Notes: a model not told the origin generated them from the sequence alone. A DNA stretch of 64,000 nucleotides from Cladopsammia gracilis (GCA_022457155.1 JAJGOT010000136.1:62001-126000); one strand, 5' to 3'. Positions 46,910-63,909 are shown, numbered from the stretch's first letter. Program-made: numbers and translations.

Positions 46910-47291
46910 CCCTTTCACTCCCAGAGTCAATTATGGAGACATGTAGTGCAGTTCTAACTTTTGAGTCTGTGGACGAAATCCTATGGTGTGACCATTCAAA
47001 TGAAACCTCTTTGGCAGTTCTTTTGCATGGTACCATTTGTTCTAACTTTTGAGTCTGTTGATGAAATCCTATGGTGTGACCATTCAAATGAAACCTCTTC
47101 AGCAGTACTTTTGCATGGTACCATTTGTTCTAACTTTTGAGTCTGTTGATGAAATCCTATGGTGTGACCATTCAAATGAAACCTCTTCAGCAGTACTTTT
47201 GCATGGTACCATTTGTTTTTCAGTATTCCGCAAAATGAAATTTGGGATTTTTCTTGAATTTTGATGTTTGACACTCTTGGGAGTTAAAGGG
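46910..47291. mobile_element. TTAA-flanked element with internal 88-bp tandem repeat
   Basis: Ends CCCTTTCACTCCCAGAGTC and CACTCTTGGGAGTTAAAGGG are inverted, with TTAA at 46906-46909 and 47292-47295. The interior holds three direct units of exactly 88 bp (TTCTAACTTTTGAGTCTGT at 46952, 47040 and 47128). Family member of 29905-30500. Confidence 0.85.
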
Positions 47292-47599
47292 TTAATCAAT
47301 TAGAGACGTCATGAGAATTAAGGACATGAACACCCAAGTTGAATTTTCTTGTTATTTGTAATTTAACACATTCTCGGCCACTACAAGAAAGAAACATTTG
47401 CATTTTAATATCAATTGGGGATTAATGAGTTAAGAGTCAAAAGGTTAGAGTTCACTTTATCCAGTCTATCACCCTTCCATTACTTGTGTAATACTTGGTG
47501 TTACATCCTTGTAGTATTGCAACCATCATTGGGTTGTTACAGGATGCCCCTCCCAACTTCTTAGGAAACCCCTAGCCTTTCTTTTATTTGAAAACTTAC

Positions 47600-47925
47600 A
47601 TCACTGCACAGGAAGCAGAGGAGCCAAATTTGACCTAATACACATTTGATCTTTGAGCTTTATACGCACGCTGTGTCTTGCGTTATTCGATCGGTTGTTT
47701 TCGAGTTTTTGCCTCAGCGGGACCCCAAGCGTAATCGGCGCTTTCCGGAAACGTAAGCTTTCCGAGCGAGGCACGAAGTGCCGAGTTTTTGTGGCGCTCA
47801 CAGTTAAGGTCTGCTAGTTAGCAGCTCCGATTACACTTGGGAATCCGCTGGGGCGAAAAACAGACTCGTAAACAATAGAACGAAGAGGTCAACTTTGGCT
47901 CCTCTGCTCCCTGTGATCACTGTAA
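47600..47925. mobile_element. TIR element with AGCAGAGGAGCCAAA ends
   Basis: Inverted ends CAGGAAGCAGAGGAGCCAAA and TTTGGCTCCTCTGCTCCCTG flank about 260 bp containing GGCACGAAGTGCC and GGAAACGTAAGCTTTCCG palindromes. Confidence 0.7.
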
Positions 47926-48139
47926 AGGAGAGCAATTCAGTTTGCATTTAACGAGTCTTTTGTAGGGAGGAGTAACTGCATGGCCACCCAAATAATGATT
48001 GCTTAGGAGACTAATGTACATGTAGCTATAGGTACACTTAGTAATTTCTTTTTTTTTTCAACGTAAACCACTATTTCTTGAGATCTCTTGTAATTGTCTA
48101 ATTAATTTTAAATAAACCTTCCTTGGAAGGGGTATGGAA

Positions 48140-48860
48140 ATGTTGCAGTTCAATTCTATTCTTGGTTTAATTTTCATGTTCCTTTGTTTTATATTCATTA
48201 TCATATATTAACATAGAAAAGAAGAATGGAAATAGCCTGCGGACAGGCTTCCAGTCGGACGGTGGGGTCATACGAAGAAGGGAAGCCTGCACGCATCCTT
48301 CAAAATCACGGCTGCCGCCCACAAGAACCTGCGGATTCCTTAGCTTGTCAACTGTCAAATTTTAACCGTTCGCAATCTTAGCCTGCTTAGCCTTCTGTTG
48401 TTAACTTACTGAGTAAGTTAATGACAGAAGTGATAATTTAGGAGGAGAGAAACAAATTTAGCCCTTTGAAATATATTTTTTCAGTTGAGGTAAAAATGTT
48501 TCAATTTGCATATGTCAAAAGTAATTTGAAACCTTTTCCTGAGTAACGCATAACGCAGCTATTTCATAAAACATCTCGCGATCAAACACCACGAAAATAT
48601 ATATCCAATTTTTTCCCTCTGTATCCGAAACATAGAAAAGAAAATTAAATGAAAAAGTGATTGCTTTAAGGTATTTTAGCCCAAGAAACATTCATTAGCA
48701 CTTTGTGTCCAAAATTTGGATGCAGACATTCAATATTCTGAAACTTGCGTGCAGGCTCCCCATTGCCGGCGCTTCGCGTTGTTAAATAGCACCCCTCCGA
48801 GCCAGTAGCCTGTTCGCAGGCTAGAATGGAAAATGCAAATTGAACCAAGGGTAAAATTGA
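48140..48860. mobile_element. nested insertion: hairpin element split by a second TIR element
   Basis: Outer arms TTGCAGTTCAATTCTATTCT (48142) and TACCCTTGGTTCAATTTGC-type sequence (complement of 48835-48860) belong to the hairpin family of 49086-49211. Between them lies another element whose ends read AGCCTGCGGACAGGCTTCCA (48234) and GCCTGTTCGCAGGCT (48808-48822). Confidence 0.6.
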
Positions 48861-49085
48861 ACTACAACAGATAATTATTTTTTGGAATAACCCATTCTAC
48901 TTTATTATCATTTGTCCTCCCTTTGAAAGTTTACTTCCTAGTCGTCTTTATCTTGGTGTTGTAGTCCTAGCATTTTGTGTATACATATATATACATGAGC
49001 AAAGGTACTGACTACTTATGATGTTGACATGTTTTTACAAAGCATCAAAATTTGATTCTCTGTATGTACGACATACATGTATATG

Positions 49086-49211
49086 TTGTAGTTCAAATTT
49101 ATCCTTGGTTCAAATTTTATTTTCCTTTGTTTAAAACTCATTATCATACATTACCATAGCCAAAAACAAAAGAAAATAAAATTTGAACCAAGGATAAATT
49201 TGAACTACAAC
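49086..49211. mobile_element. hairpin element TGTTGTAGTTCAAATTTATC
   Basis: Long near-perfect arms (TTGTAGTTCAAATTTATCCT, TGGTTCAAATTTTATTTTCC and complements) around a loop at about 49150. It lies immediately downstream of the SMIM7 poly(A) signal. A diverged relative at 50035-50195 lies within SMIM7 intron 4. Confidence 0.8.
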
Positions 49212-49268
49212 ATACATTGTATACATGTACAAGTAATATTCTCTTTAATTCCCCCTATCAACAAACAT

Positions 49269-49274
49269 TTTATT
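49269..49274 (-). terminator. SMIM7: poly(A) signal of SMIM7
   Basis: AATAAA on the minus strand, about 80 bp past the stop codon at 49355. Confidence 0.6.
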
Positions 49275-49354
49275 GACAAGCAATATTTAGAATATTGCCA
49301 TAGAGTGAAAATAATGTGATCCACCTTGCTTGACATCAGAGTGTTGAGAATCAA

Positions 49355-55527
<6,173 letters not shown>

Positions 55528-55639
55528 AATAAACGAAAAAATTTCCGTAAATGCACTGCAACACTCAACAACAACAGTTAAGATAATTGGCGCGGTTGCA
55601 CAGCATAAATAAAACGGCCAGGATACTAAGTCATTTGTC

Positions 55640-56247
55640 ACCAATCTCGTTCCCAGGGGCTTCTCGGTTGAAAAAAAAAAATTTTCAGTACAAAACACCC
55701 CATAACATAGGTTTATGTTTTAAGTGTAGGGTTTTTGGATTGCTTGAAACGTGAACGAGATATTTCCATTAAAGCCATATCAAGTGGCGGGAAAATGGCA
55801 TTCAGGCTTTAAGATAGCTATCTTAACAAAGCCATCGGGACAATTTGTAAACGTCTTAGATGGGATTTCAAAAATAGGAATTGTCTTAAATATGGTAAAA
55901 TAAATCAGAGAGTTGCGTCTTAAATAGTGTCAGGGTTTGAGCGACCAGGCCACACCTCCCTACCCGAACATCTTTCGAATAACCCCCCCCCCCCACCCCC
56001 ACCCCCGCCTCCTCGGGTGGTTAGGTGGCTTACGGTTGTTAAAAAAAGAAGAAGAAAAAGAAGAAGAAAAGTCATTCACAGCACGATACATCAAGTTTAT
56101 TAATTTTAACTAGACACTTATTTTACATAACAGAACATAAGAACTAAAACCCTATTAATACCTTAATACCAACATTTCCAAATTCCAATTCGATCCGGAA
56201 ACACTGGAAATTGAGAGCCACCTCGTGGATTCCACTGAAATTCCAAT

Positions 56248-56290
<43 letters not shown>

Positions 56291-56320
56291 TCATCAGATT
56301 CTGGTCTGGCTGACCGCGAA
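55640..56320. other. intergenic upstream of SMIM7
   Basis: No gene. It holds a solo TIR-like CAATCTCGTTCCCAGGGGC at 55642, a poly(C) run at about 55983-56010, and a (TTTA)n microsatellite at about 56247-56292. Confidence 0.5.
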
Positions 56321-56327
56321 GAGTTAA

Positions 56328-58077
56328 AGGGGCATTATCACGAGATCGAAACTTGAAAACGTCGGCCCACGCACAGGGTCCAGAGGAGCTCTATTTGATC
56401 GTAAAAGACGCTATTTTCTTCGAATCGTCGCTGTGGCTTGAAAGTTAACCTGATTGCGTTACACAAAATGTGTACCGCGGACCAAATTACTACGGGCTCG
56501 GAAGCTGCGAAATCGGCGTACAGTAAAGAATACGGAAAGGGAGGAAACTGATTTAGGCATAGTTTTTCAAATCCCTGTAACTCAGACGAAATTCAATAAA
56601 AACGCCTCATTTTCAGTATGTGATCTGTAATTTCTATATTCTACTGAAATATCTAAGAAATCCATCGAAAAAAGTCGGTAAAACTACATTTGCGGCGACC
56701 GAAATTTACGGCTTGAAAGCATCGCTTTCGTTCATCTGGTGACGGAAATGACGCCATCAGGTATTGTGCGCATGATCGGAAGTTTTTTCAGACGTTATCG
56801 CATCCGCCGATTTCGCGGAATTTTAAGATGTAAATCTTGAGAAGTCTGCTGAAATTCTTCACAAATTCTACTGTTCTAATGTAAAATGGGTATTCTACAT
56901 TTAGCCGTTTGTTAAGAAGGATTTTAGTGTAGACTGGTTTTAAAACCTTTCAAAAGCCGCGTGCAACGGACTAGAGGTTGTGGTTTCCCGTGGCATGGAA
57001 TGACCTCATTTTAGCGTCCTTTTTTGCCTGGCGGTTGGTGTGTTGTTTTCGCCACTGATATTGGCATGTATATTTTTATGTAAGAAAGCTATTTAAATTT
57101 CTTTAACTTTTCTCTCTGAAATACCGGACATGACAGGATCTGAAATGATCTGTTGGCGTGAATGTCTTTCCTGCCATTCGTAATGTCACGCTGAGTCCAG
57201 ATATTTTAGTTTTGTCTTTGCAGGATTTTAATTTTCAGGATCCAAGCTTTATAGTAGAGAGAGCTGTAGCTTAATAAGCTATTCAACTTGTAGAGAGTTG
57301 AAGTTTGTCTCAGTCAAGATTGTATTAAAAATTTTAGCTTTCATTCGCTCGCTTTATAGACCCTTTATAGCTCCGTTGGCAATTTCGACAGTCTGGCAAC
57401 TGCTTCCGTTTGAACACCAAAAGAAATCAAATACGCGTTAAATTTTCAATAATCTTTATACCATTTCGAAACGTAAGCATGTTTTGTCCTGCCCGATAAT
57501 TTTTTTTTTCTTCGAAGGCGGTAGATTTTCTTGCAGGAGCAGACGTTTTCAAAGAAGAATTTTCCATGTTTTTGATTTTCCGTCCGCAGCTTTGAATTAG
57601 CAACGGCTCACCGCACTTCCGGTCATTGCCACTTCCGTCACCAGATGATGCGGTTCACATCGAACTCGTCACGTGGTACAAGTTTCTTTTCTCTCGGCAC
57701 TTCGTGCCTCGTTGTCGGCACTTCGTGCCTTGTTCGGAAAGCTTCGCTTTCCGAAGATAATTGCGCCCTAAGTAATTTGGCCCGCGGTACATATTTTGTG
57801 TAACGCAATCAGTTAAACTTTCAAGACGGCAACGATTCGAAGAAAATAGCGTCTTGTACGATCAAATAGAGCTCCTCTGGACCCTGTGGCCCACGTTTTC
57901 AAGTTTGATTCCGCAAATTCAAAAAGGCCGTCGAGAAGTGGAGGTATTTGTTGAATCAAAAAATCCGTTTTGATAGCCAGAAGAAAGAAAAAAATCACTT
58001 TTAACAGTGATATGTCCAAAATTCCGGTGCAAGAATAGTGAACAGTGCCGCGCGTGGAACCTCGTGATACTGCCCCT
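56328..58077. mobile_element. 1.75 kb TTAA-flanked TIR element (large relative of 37929-38152)
   Basis: Ends AGGGGCATTATCACGAG and CTCGTGATACTGCCCCT, flanked by TTAA at 56324-56327 and 58078-58081. Extended inverted arms pair 56365-56500 with 57765-57895 (GGGTCCAGAGGAGCTCTATT, TACACAAAATnTGTACCGCGG). The right arm additionally contains the interior of the 224-bp MITE (57895-58077), which is deleted on the left. No transposase was recognised inside. The insertion cuts a RecQ-like helicase exon. Confidence 0.85.
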
Positions 58078-58235
58078 TTAACTTGAAGTTTCCCAAAACC
58101 CGTTAGAAAAACTGCGAAAACATCTTTCTTCCCAAGCAGGGCGAGAACAGCATCTTCTTGTTCTTGTTTCAGAATGATTCCTCGCAAAGTATCTTCGCAA
58201 ACACGTTTCAAGACATCAACATCACGGTAAGACAT
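58078..58235 (-). pseudogene. RecQ-like helicase first exon, truncated at Walker A
   Basis: Starts MSYRDVDVLKRVCEDTLRG and runs through LKQEQEDAVLALLGKKDVF to TGFGK. This resembles the N-terminus and Walker A region of RecQ-type ATP-dependent DNA helicases (expected to continue GKS or GKT). Homology stops at the Lys, where the TTAA-flanked element begins within a few codons; the frame then reads transposon sequence to 57813. No later helicase motifs are found downstream, so it is a dead fragment or a lone exon. Confidence 0.7.
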
Positions 58236-58503
58236 TGTTGTTTGCGAAGTTTCCCGCGTGTTGTGATCTCAGATTTCTCACTGACGCGACAAATGACAGC
58301 TCATTTAAAAACAAAAGCGTCATTACTTGCAAACCAACCAATGATATTGCTCCGGAGCCTGAGTGCCGGACGTCGTGTATTTAGTAGGAAGACAGTGCAG
58401 TCTCCTTATTTTTTCTTTTCCTCGGACTGACGCCCTGGATCCACGCGCCTCGTGGATCCACGCGCCTCGTGGCTTCGCCGCTCGCGCTCGCATGCTCGCT
58501 CAA

Positions 58504-58877
58504 CTAACTGAAAGAAAAATAAGAGACGGCTCGCTGTCTATGTTTATAATAGCGGGGTGTCAACAAGGCGGGAGTTGCCTTTCTCACAACCAAGTGTATA
58601 TTCGCTTTCCAACAGACGCTGTAGTCACTCAGAGTGCGGTTGTCCTCCAGTCTCTTCCCAGCAAAGACGAGACTTTGTTTATCAGGTGAAATCCCTTTCT
58701 TTTCTTGAATTTTCTTCTTCACATTCTCAACAGAATCACTTGGTTCGACTGTTAACGTGATTGTTTTCCCAGTCATTGTCTTAATGGATATTTCGAAGGC
58801 ACCAGATGGAATATTATATATATTATGTGATTCAACTTCCCTGCTGGTTTTTGTAGACCTGTGCTGTGGAAGATTAC
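58504..58877 (-). CDS. exon 3 of the HEPN/TRADD-N gene: ubiquitin-like domain
   Basis: The acceptor GTTTTTAG at 58878 opens a phase-1 exon matching the donor of the exon at 60620-61159. It encodes [20 protein letters not shown], then a ubiquitin-like domain: [58 protein letters not shown]. The last strand ([11 protein letters not shown]) is intact but diverges from ubiquitin: the terminal LRLRGG is replaced by [14 protein letters not shown] and a tail to the stop. Without a diglycine it cannot be conjugated in the usual way, so an interaction module is more likely. If the splice model is wrong, this could be the start or a fragment of a separate ubiquitin-like gene. Confidence 0.75.
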
Positions 58878-59046
58878 CTAAAAACAAGCAAACAAACAAA
58901 TTCACCGCTTTAATTAAAATGTTGCGATCACCGTGTGCTGTCTGTCCTCAGTGTTTCGCGAGCGCAACCGTGTAGTTAAGATTATAGAACTTTTGTAAGA
59001 CTTTCAAGAAAATTGTTGTTACCTTTCTCAACGAGTGTGAACGTTT

Positions 59047-59708
59047 AACCGGGTTTCGTCTCCAGGGTCTCTCTTCTTCCCGTCCCCTCTCGCACCCGAT
59101 TCGCGTATATTTAACCGCATATAAGCGGGTCTAATTAACATCAAATTACCGCATGCAAGCAGTTAAAGTAGGCCCTATTTACCTACTGAGAAATATTCTT
59201 TATATTACTGACGTACACGAGAACAGAACCCCAGAAATAACAGAAAAGAGCTTCAGTTTAGCACTGATCTGCAGTGTTTAGGGCTAAGCACTGATTTGAA
59301 AACGGTTAGCTTTCATATATGGTTATGGGTAACTCCATAAATATGTTAAAAATTACAGCTCCTGTCAGCTAGCCCTCGTTGGTGTAGTGGATATGGGTAT
59401 TAGTTATGAAGCCAACGACTCGGGTTCGAGGCATACACCCTTCTGATGTTTTTTTTCTTTCTTTTACTCCAAAAAAGTAGTTTTACTTTATGTAAAATGT
59501 TCAAGTGAAAGACAAAAGCCAGTTTCAGATCAGCTCTATTTTCGTTATTTCTCAGTAGGTAAATAGGGCCTACTTTAACCGCTTGCATGCGGTAATTTGA
59601 TGTTAATTAGACTCGCTTATATGCGGTTAATTATGCGCGAATCGGCTGCTCGCTCCAGGAGGGGGGGGGGGGGGGGGGGGGGGAAGGAGGATCCTGGGAA
59701 CGAGGTTG
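59047..59708. mobile_element. TIR element related to 51594-52559, in intron 2 of the HEPN gene
   Basis: Diverged ends TTCGTCTCCAGGGTCTCTC (left) and CCTGGGAACGAGGTTG (right) enclose a second inverted pair (59098-59205 and 59541-59645: AAGTAGGCCCTATTTACCTA, ACCGCATATAAGCG and complements). A tRNA-like sequence lies between, at 59372-59440. A poly(G) run is at 59661-59683. Likely one element nested in another. Confidence 0.7.
59372..59440 (+). repeat. tRNA-derived SINE-like sequence
   Basis: A-box TGGTGTAGTGG and B-box GGTTCGAGGC at tRNA-like spacing, starting GCCCTCGTTGG. The T-arm and acceptor stems do not close, so a functional tRNA is unlikely. Confidence 0.45.
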
Positions 59709-59816
59709 CCAAACACCGAGAAACGCGTGAAAGCGCGAGGCCGAAGGCAGAGGGCTTTTATTATTTCGAGGTGTTTGGAAACCCGATGAAACGCGAAGCA
59801 CGAGTTTTTGAAATGT
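59709..59816. mobile_element. palindromic MITE fragment (CCAAACACCGAG type)
   Basis: CCAAACACCGAGAAACGCG to CGAGGTGTTTGGAAACCCG, with AGCGCGAGGCCGAAGG in the core. Third member of the family at 5904 and 10904. Confidence 0.6.
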
Positions 59817-59819
59817 CTT

Positions 59820-60600
59820 CTCCAACAAATAGAATAAGAATAATTACTTTTCCCATTGAAACAGTCCTTTGTTCATCGGAGTTATCCGTGTTGAGTGCAA
59901 TGACATCGTCTTCTTTTGTTGATCAGGATCTTGTTTCGGGTTATTCTAAATCGTGTATCATTTATGTTGTTTGTTTAGGTTGTTGATAAGCGACAAGAGA
60001 TGTGATGGTCCAAAGTTACCCTAGTTATCCCGTAGTTCTGCCTATCACGCGCATGCTCATTTGATAGGTCAACGTTACCAAACGAGGTAGCGGGAAGCAT
60101 AGCTAAACGCGGAATACTTGACGTATCGGCAATAAAAAACAATTTAAACGTAAAATTATAACAAAGGTACACAGGTATATATTTAACGAACATAGCCTCG
60201 AAGAACCTTCATTGTTCGGATTGTGTGCGCGCTTGTGTCCGCGCTAATGTCAATGTCGCTCCTTCCCGTGTCCAAGCCCGATCCCGATCCCGATCCCGAG
60301 AGCTTGCTCGCAGGCTACAGAAAGTGTGGTTGATGCGCAGCGAGCAAAGTATCAAATCATAATATTGAACTAGGGGTGAAAAATTCCGATTCTCTCAGTT
60401 TGCTTTCATTTTAACGAAATCGAAATGCTTTACTCCAAGATGAAAGAAGGACGTCAAATACAGCATCGCTTTCATGTTAGCCACCATGCCGTTGTCCACC
60501 GGCAAAAACAAAAACGGTTGGTTCGATTGATTAGTTTTAAAGTCTGTACCGGAATTAAGTTAGTATTACAATAGGCACCATTCTAGTCAACGAAGAAGAA
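59820..60600. other. intron 2 of the HEPN gene, no gene seen
   Basis: No coding exon recognised. Short GATCCC repeats at about 60270-60298 resemble the interior of the element at 37284. Confidence 0.4.
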
Positions 60601-60619
60601 AACTAATAATCTATCGTAC

Positions 60620-61159
60620 CTGGCTTTTTCAAGAAATACTCTCGACAGGCTTTGTACTCGTCATATACAATGGTAGTGGTGAGTTTTACCGCAATGAGGC
60701 CCAACTCCTTTAGAATGTCCTCTGTCACAAGGAATGCTTGTGCCATTTCATTTAGATGACCTGTGCAATAGTCTTCCCACAGTTCGTCAAGGATCTGTAG
60801 AGAGCTGCATTCCACTGTGATTATTAAGCTTCCCGACTTGGTATCAACAACAATCACCTTGCGAATATCTGTCATATACTGCAAAAAACCATTAAAAGCC
60901 TCCGGTGTCGATGGGGCAAGTGTCTGGAAATACCTCGACGCAATTAAATTCAAAACTCCCTGTGTTGAGGGAACGCCTCCATCTTCAACATCATTATGTT
61001 CCCTCATCGCTGGTTGAGACTGATTTGAGGTGATCGGTTCTACTTTAGCGTCGGGGACCATTGCTTGGGGGTCCTGTGAGGTAACTACCACCCCTGAAGC
61101 TCCCCCTTGTGTACCAGGCGCTGGGGTGGCTTCGCAATCAATCTGCAGTCGAAGACGAA
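60620..61159 (-). CDS. exon 2 of the HEPN/TRADD-N gene: TRADD-N domain
   Basis: Phase-1 exon of 540 bp between acceptor CCAACAG (61160-61166) and donor CCAG-GTACGA (60619/60618). It encodes VRLRLQIDCEATPAPG, a Pro/Gln/Ser-rich linker, then an alpha/beta domain: VIVVDTKSGSLIITVECSSL, ILDELWEDYCTGHLNEMAQA, FLVTEDILKELGLIAVKLTT, EYKACREYFLKKPG. From memory this matches the TRADD-like N-terminal domain common in cnidarian multidomain proteins and related to the N-domain of the TNF-receptor adaptor TRADD. The domain probably mediates protein interaction. The preceding in-frame Met (61238) lies in intron sequence and is not taken as a start. Confidence 0.8.
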
Positions 61160-61259
61160 CTGTTGGTATATAAAAGAATTCTGAATCAGATGTCAAAACA
61201 ATAAAATCAATCAATAAATAAATAAATAGGAATTTCAATGCAATCCACTAGGTGACTCT

Positions 61260-62400
61260 TACTTCCACTGTTTCCGAGTCGAATTGGAATTTGGAAATGT
61301 TGATTTTTGTGGAGGGAAGAAAACTGGAGTACCATGTCAGAGTTATCCATGCCACCAGAACCAACCCGCTTGAAACATCATCCTACTGCATTATACACCG
61401 ATTAAAACGCAACATCCCCCTACGGATTTGAAGTTTAGATGTTTGATTTCTTCAAATACTTCATCACAGAATCATATTTGTATCAGTGGCACCATATAAA
61501 TATCACCATACTCCGTGCATCATACTCCTACATCGACATATTCTTACGATCACAAGTTGTGAAACGCTATTTGCATATTGAACACTGCATGTACAACTTT
61601 TCATAACTAAAGAATTCTATGAGTATGGAGGTACGCGAGGGGGCCTTCGGCCCGCGAGAGCTCCGCTATTAGGGGATCCTGTCAAAATTTTCGACGATCG
61701 CCCCCGTCAATTTTATATGGGGTCCCCTCCCACCACCCTCATCCCCCGGGAGTAGAAGGCGAAAAAAAATCATTACTGATGATAGAACAGTCCTAGTGTG
61801 CAGGCTCAGTTGTATTCTTCGGCATATTAATGAGATTCCTGCGAAAAAAGAGATCAATGGGTGCCTCCTACACTGCTAGCGTTTGCCGGATTTCAAGTTC
61901 TTTATTATAAATGTCTCACCTCGACCGATTTGCTGCTCACACTATATATCCCTACGTCCAGGAAAAATGATACACAAGATATAAAAGCAGTCGTAAAGCA
62001 GACCACTTTGATTCATTTTACTTTCCGTCAGTCGCCTCTGTATCATTACTTTGGATACCAGCAAACGCACTGATGTGTCATTTAGACAATACAACTCTTG
62101 CTTACGAGTGTCGCATGCGACGTTTGTTTGTTTGTTCGTGCGACATTGTTTGAAGGTATGAGCTGTTGTAGTTTTTCAATTTAAGGACTAATACAATGAA
62201 AAAGGTTATGTCACCCCATACAAGACAGACAACCTACATTAAATATAAAAACCCTTTATCATAAATACATCATTAAACTTGAACAAAACGAAGGGTCTTA
62301 AAACATGTTTTAAGTCCTGCGTATAACAATTACAAGTTATTTAGTTGTAGGTTTCATTTACACGACCTGATTCGTGCCGTAGTCGCATGTGACATTGATG
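61260..62400. other. intron 1 of the HEPN gene, no further exon seen
   Basis: Repeats include a GC-rich palindromic piece at 61615-61670 (GGGGGCCTTCGGCCC), similar to 29800-29850. No coding region recognised. Confidence 0.45.
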
Positions 62401-62412
62401 CCCTTTAAATAG

Positions 62413-62595
62413 CCTTTTTCGCGGTTAACCTTTCTCATTTGCATTACAATAAAAGTCAACGTTACAATACATTACAATAAAAGTCAAAGTAAAAGGCAAT
62501 TATTTCTGGCAATTTTGTAGTTTCTGCCCGAAATTGCCTCTCAACCACGTTGACTTTTATTGTAATGCAAATGAGAAAGGTTAACCGCGAAAAGG
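62413..62595. mobile_element. MITE CCTTTTTCGCGGTTAACC in intron 1 of the HEPN gene
   Basis: Inverted arms of about 45 bp (CGCGGTTAACCTTTCTCATT, TGCATTACAATAAAAGTCAA and complements) around an A+T-rich core. No TSD resolved. Confidence 0.75.
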
Positions 62596-62672
62596 ATTAT
62601 TGGCCCTCGCTAGTAAAAAAACAAAACAAAACAAAAAAAACAGTTGAGTAAGTTAAATTTAACTGTACTTGC

Positions 62673-63909
62673 CTCCAACAGACTGGGACCCGCTAACAGA
62701 AGAGGAGCTAAGTCTGTCTATCGACTGATGCATCTCTCCTAACTGATTTTTTATGTCGTGGGCTTCCTCGCGAACGACCGTCTCCATCTTATCTGCACCT
62801 TCTTGAGTTGTGGTCTTCAGTTCTTGCCGGATTTCTTGGGCTTCCTCGCGAACAACTGTCTCCATCTTATCCATACCTTCTTGAGTTGTACTTTTTAGTT
62901 CTTCTTTGATGTCTTGGCCTTCCTCGCGAACAACCGTCTCCATCTTATCCGCACCTTCCTGAGTTGTGGTCTTCAGTTCTCGCCGAATTTCTCGGGCTTC
63001 CTCACGAACAACTGTCTCCATCTTATCTATACCTTCTTGAGTAGTGGTCTTCAGTTCTTGCCGGATTTCTTGGGCTTCTTCGCGAACAACCGTCTCCATC
63101 GCATCCATACCTTCTTGAGTTGTACTTTTTAGTTCCTCTTTGATGTCTTGGGCTTCCTCGCGAACAACTGTCTCCATCTTATCCACACCCTCTTGAGTTG
63201 TGGTCTTCAGTTCTTGCCGGATTTTTTTTGCTTCCTCACGAACAACTTTCCCCATCGTATCCATACCTTCTCGAATCGCGGTTTTGACTTCCATATCGCT
63301 GTCATACCACGAAAGCAGTTCTTGTATATTTCTTTCATCCTCGGTTGTAAGAGGATCGTTCAAAAATTTAGCAATGGCCCCCTGCCATGCAGTCTTGTTT
63401 GGAAGACTAATTTGTCCCGCAATCCTCAAAAGAGCTTCACTGATTTCTTGCCAAAGTGATGAAAACTCGTCATCTGTAATCTGCATGTCTTCGTTCACAT
63501 GACCATAAACTGAGTTTCGAAAATATTTGATTCTAGCTAAATCGGCAGTTAAACTGTGGTCTGTACTGGCTGGACGCGAATCCCATCCCGTGGGTGGAGG
63601 AGTAAGGTTGCATATGGTCCTCAGCAAACGGAAGAGTAGGGTAACATCAAAATCTGTTGACTTGCCGCATACCCCTGGGGAGGGGTAAAGACAGTCCCAC
63701 TGAGGCTTGGTGAGTTTTGCTGCATTGAGCTGTTTCCTTGTAGTACGATTGTTTAAAATTGTAGGAAGATTACTCGGTGAGTGAATGGTATCAAATATCT
63801 CCCTCAGAAGGCTGGTGCCTCCACTTATTAAAAGTCGTGCAACACGTTGAAAATTTGCTTTACCATCCGTTGAACGAAGCACTTCATACGGGTCTGAAGC
63901 GGCTGCCAT
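62673..63909 (-). CDS. exon 1 of the HEPN/TRADD-N gene: DZIP3-type HEPN plus coiled-coil repeats
   Basis: The start is taken at MAAASDPYEVL (63909), although an in-frame Met lies at 63951. Residues about 15-180 form an all-helical HEPN domain of the type found in DZIP3: LTKPQWDCLYP, FDVTLLFRLLRTICNL, then FRNSVYGHVNED, which holds an Rx5H motif (R131/H137) matching the Rx4-6H of HEPN ribonucleases. Then come seven 26-residue heptad-like units (TTQEGVDKMETVVREEAQDI KEELKS pattern, 78-bp DNA period), predicted coiled coil. The exon ends at GGAG followed by GCAAGT, a good GC donor in phase 1. With exons 60620-61159 and 58504-58877 it gives 716 residues: HEPN, coiled coil, TRADD-N, ubiquitin-like. 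A cytoplasmic immune-signalling or RNA-related role is inferred. If unspliced, the frame stops at 62659. Confidence 0.85.

Noticed and set aside
57813..58077. Continuation of the helicase frame past Walker A
   Set aside because: After TGFGK the frame reads through the TTAA-flanked transposon, whose sequence recurs at 37929-38152; it is not helicase.
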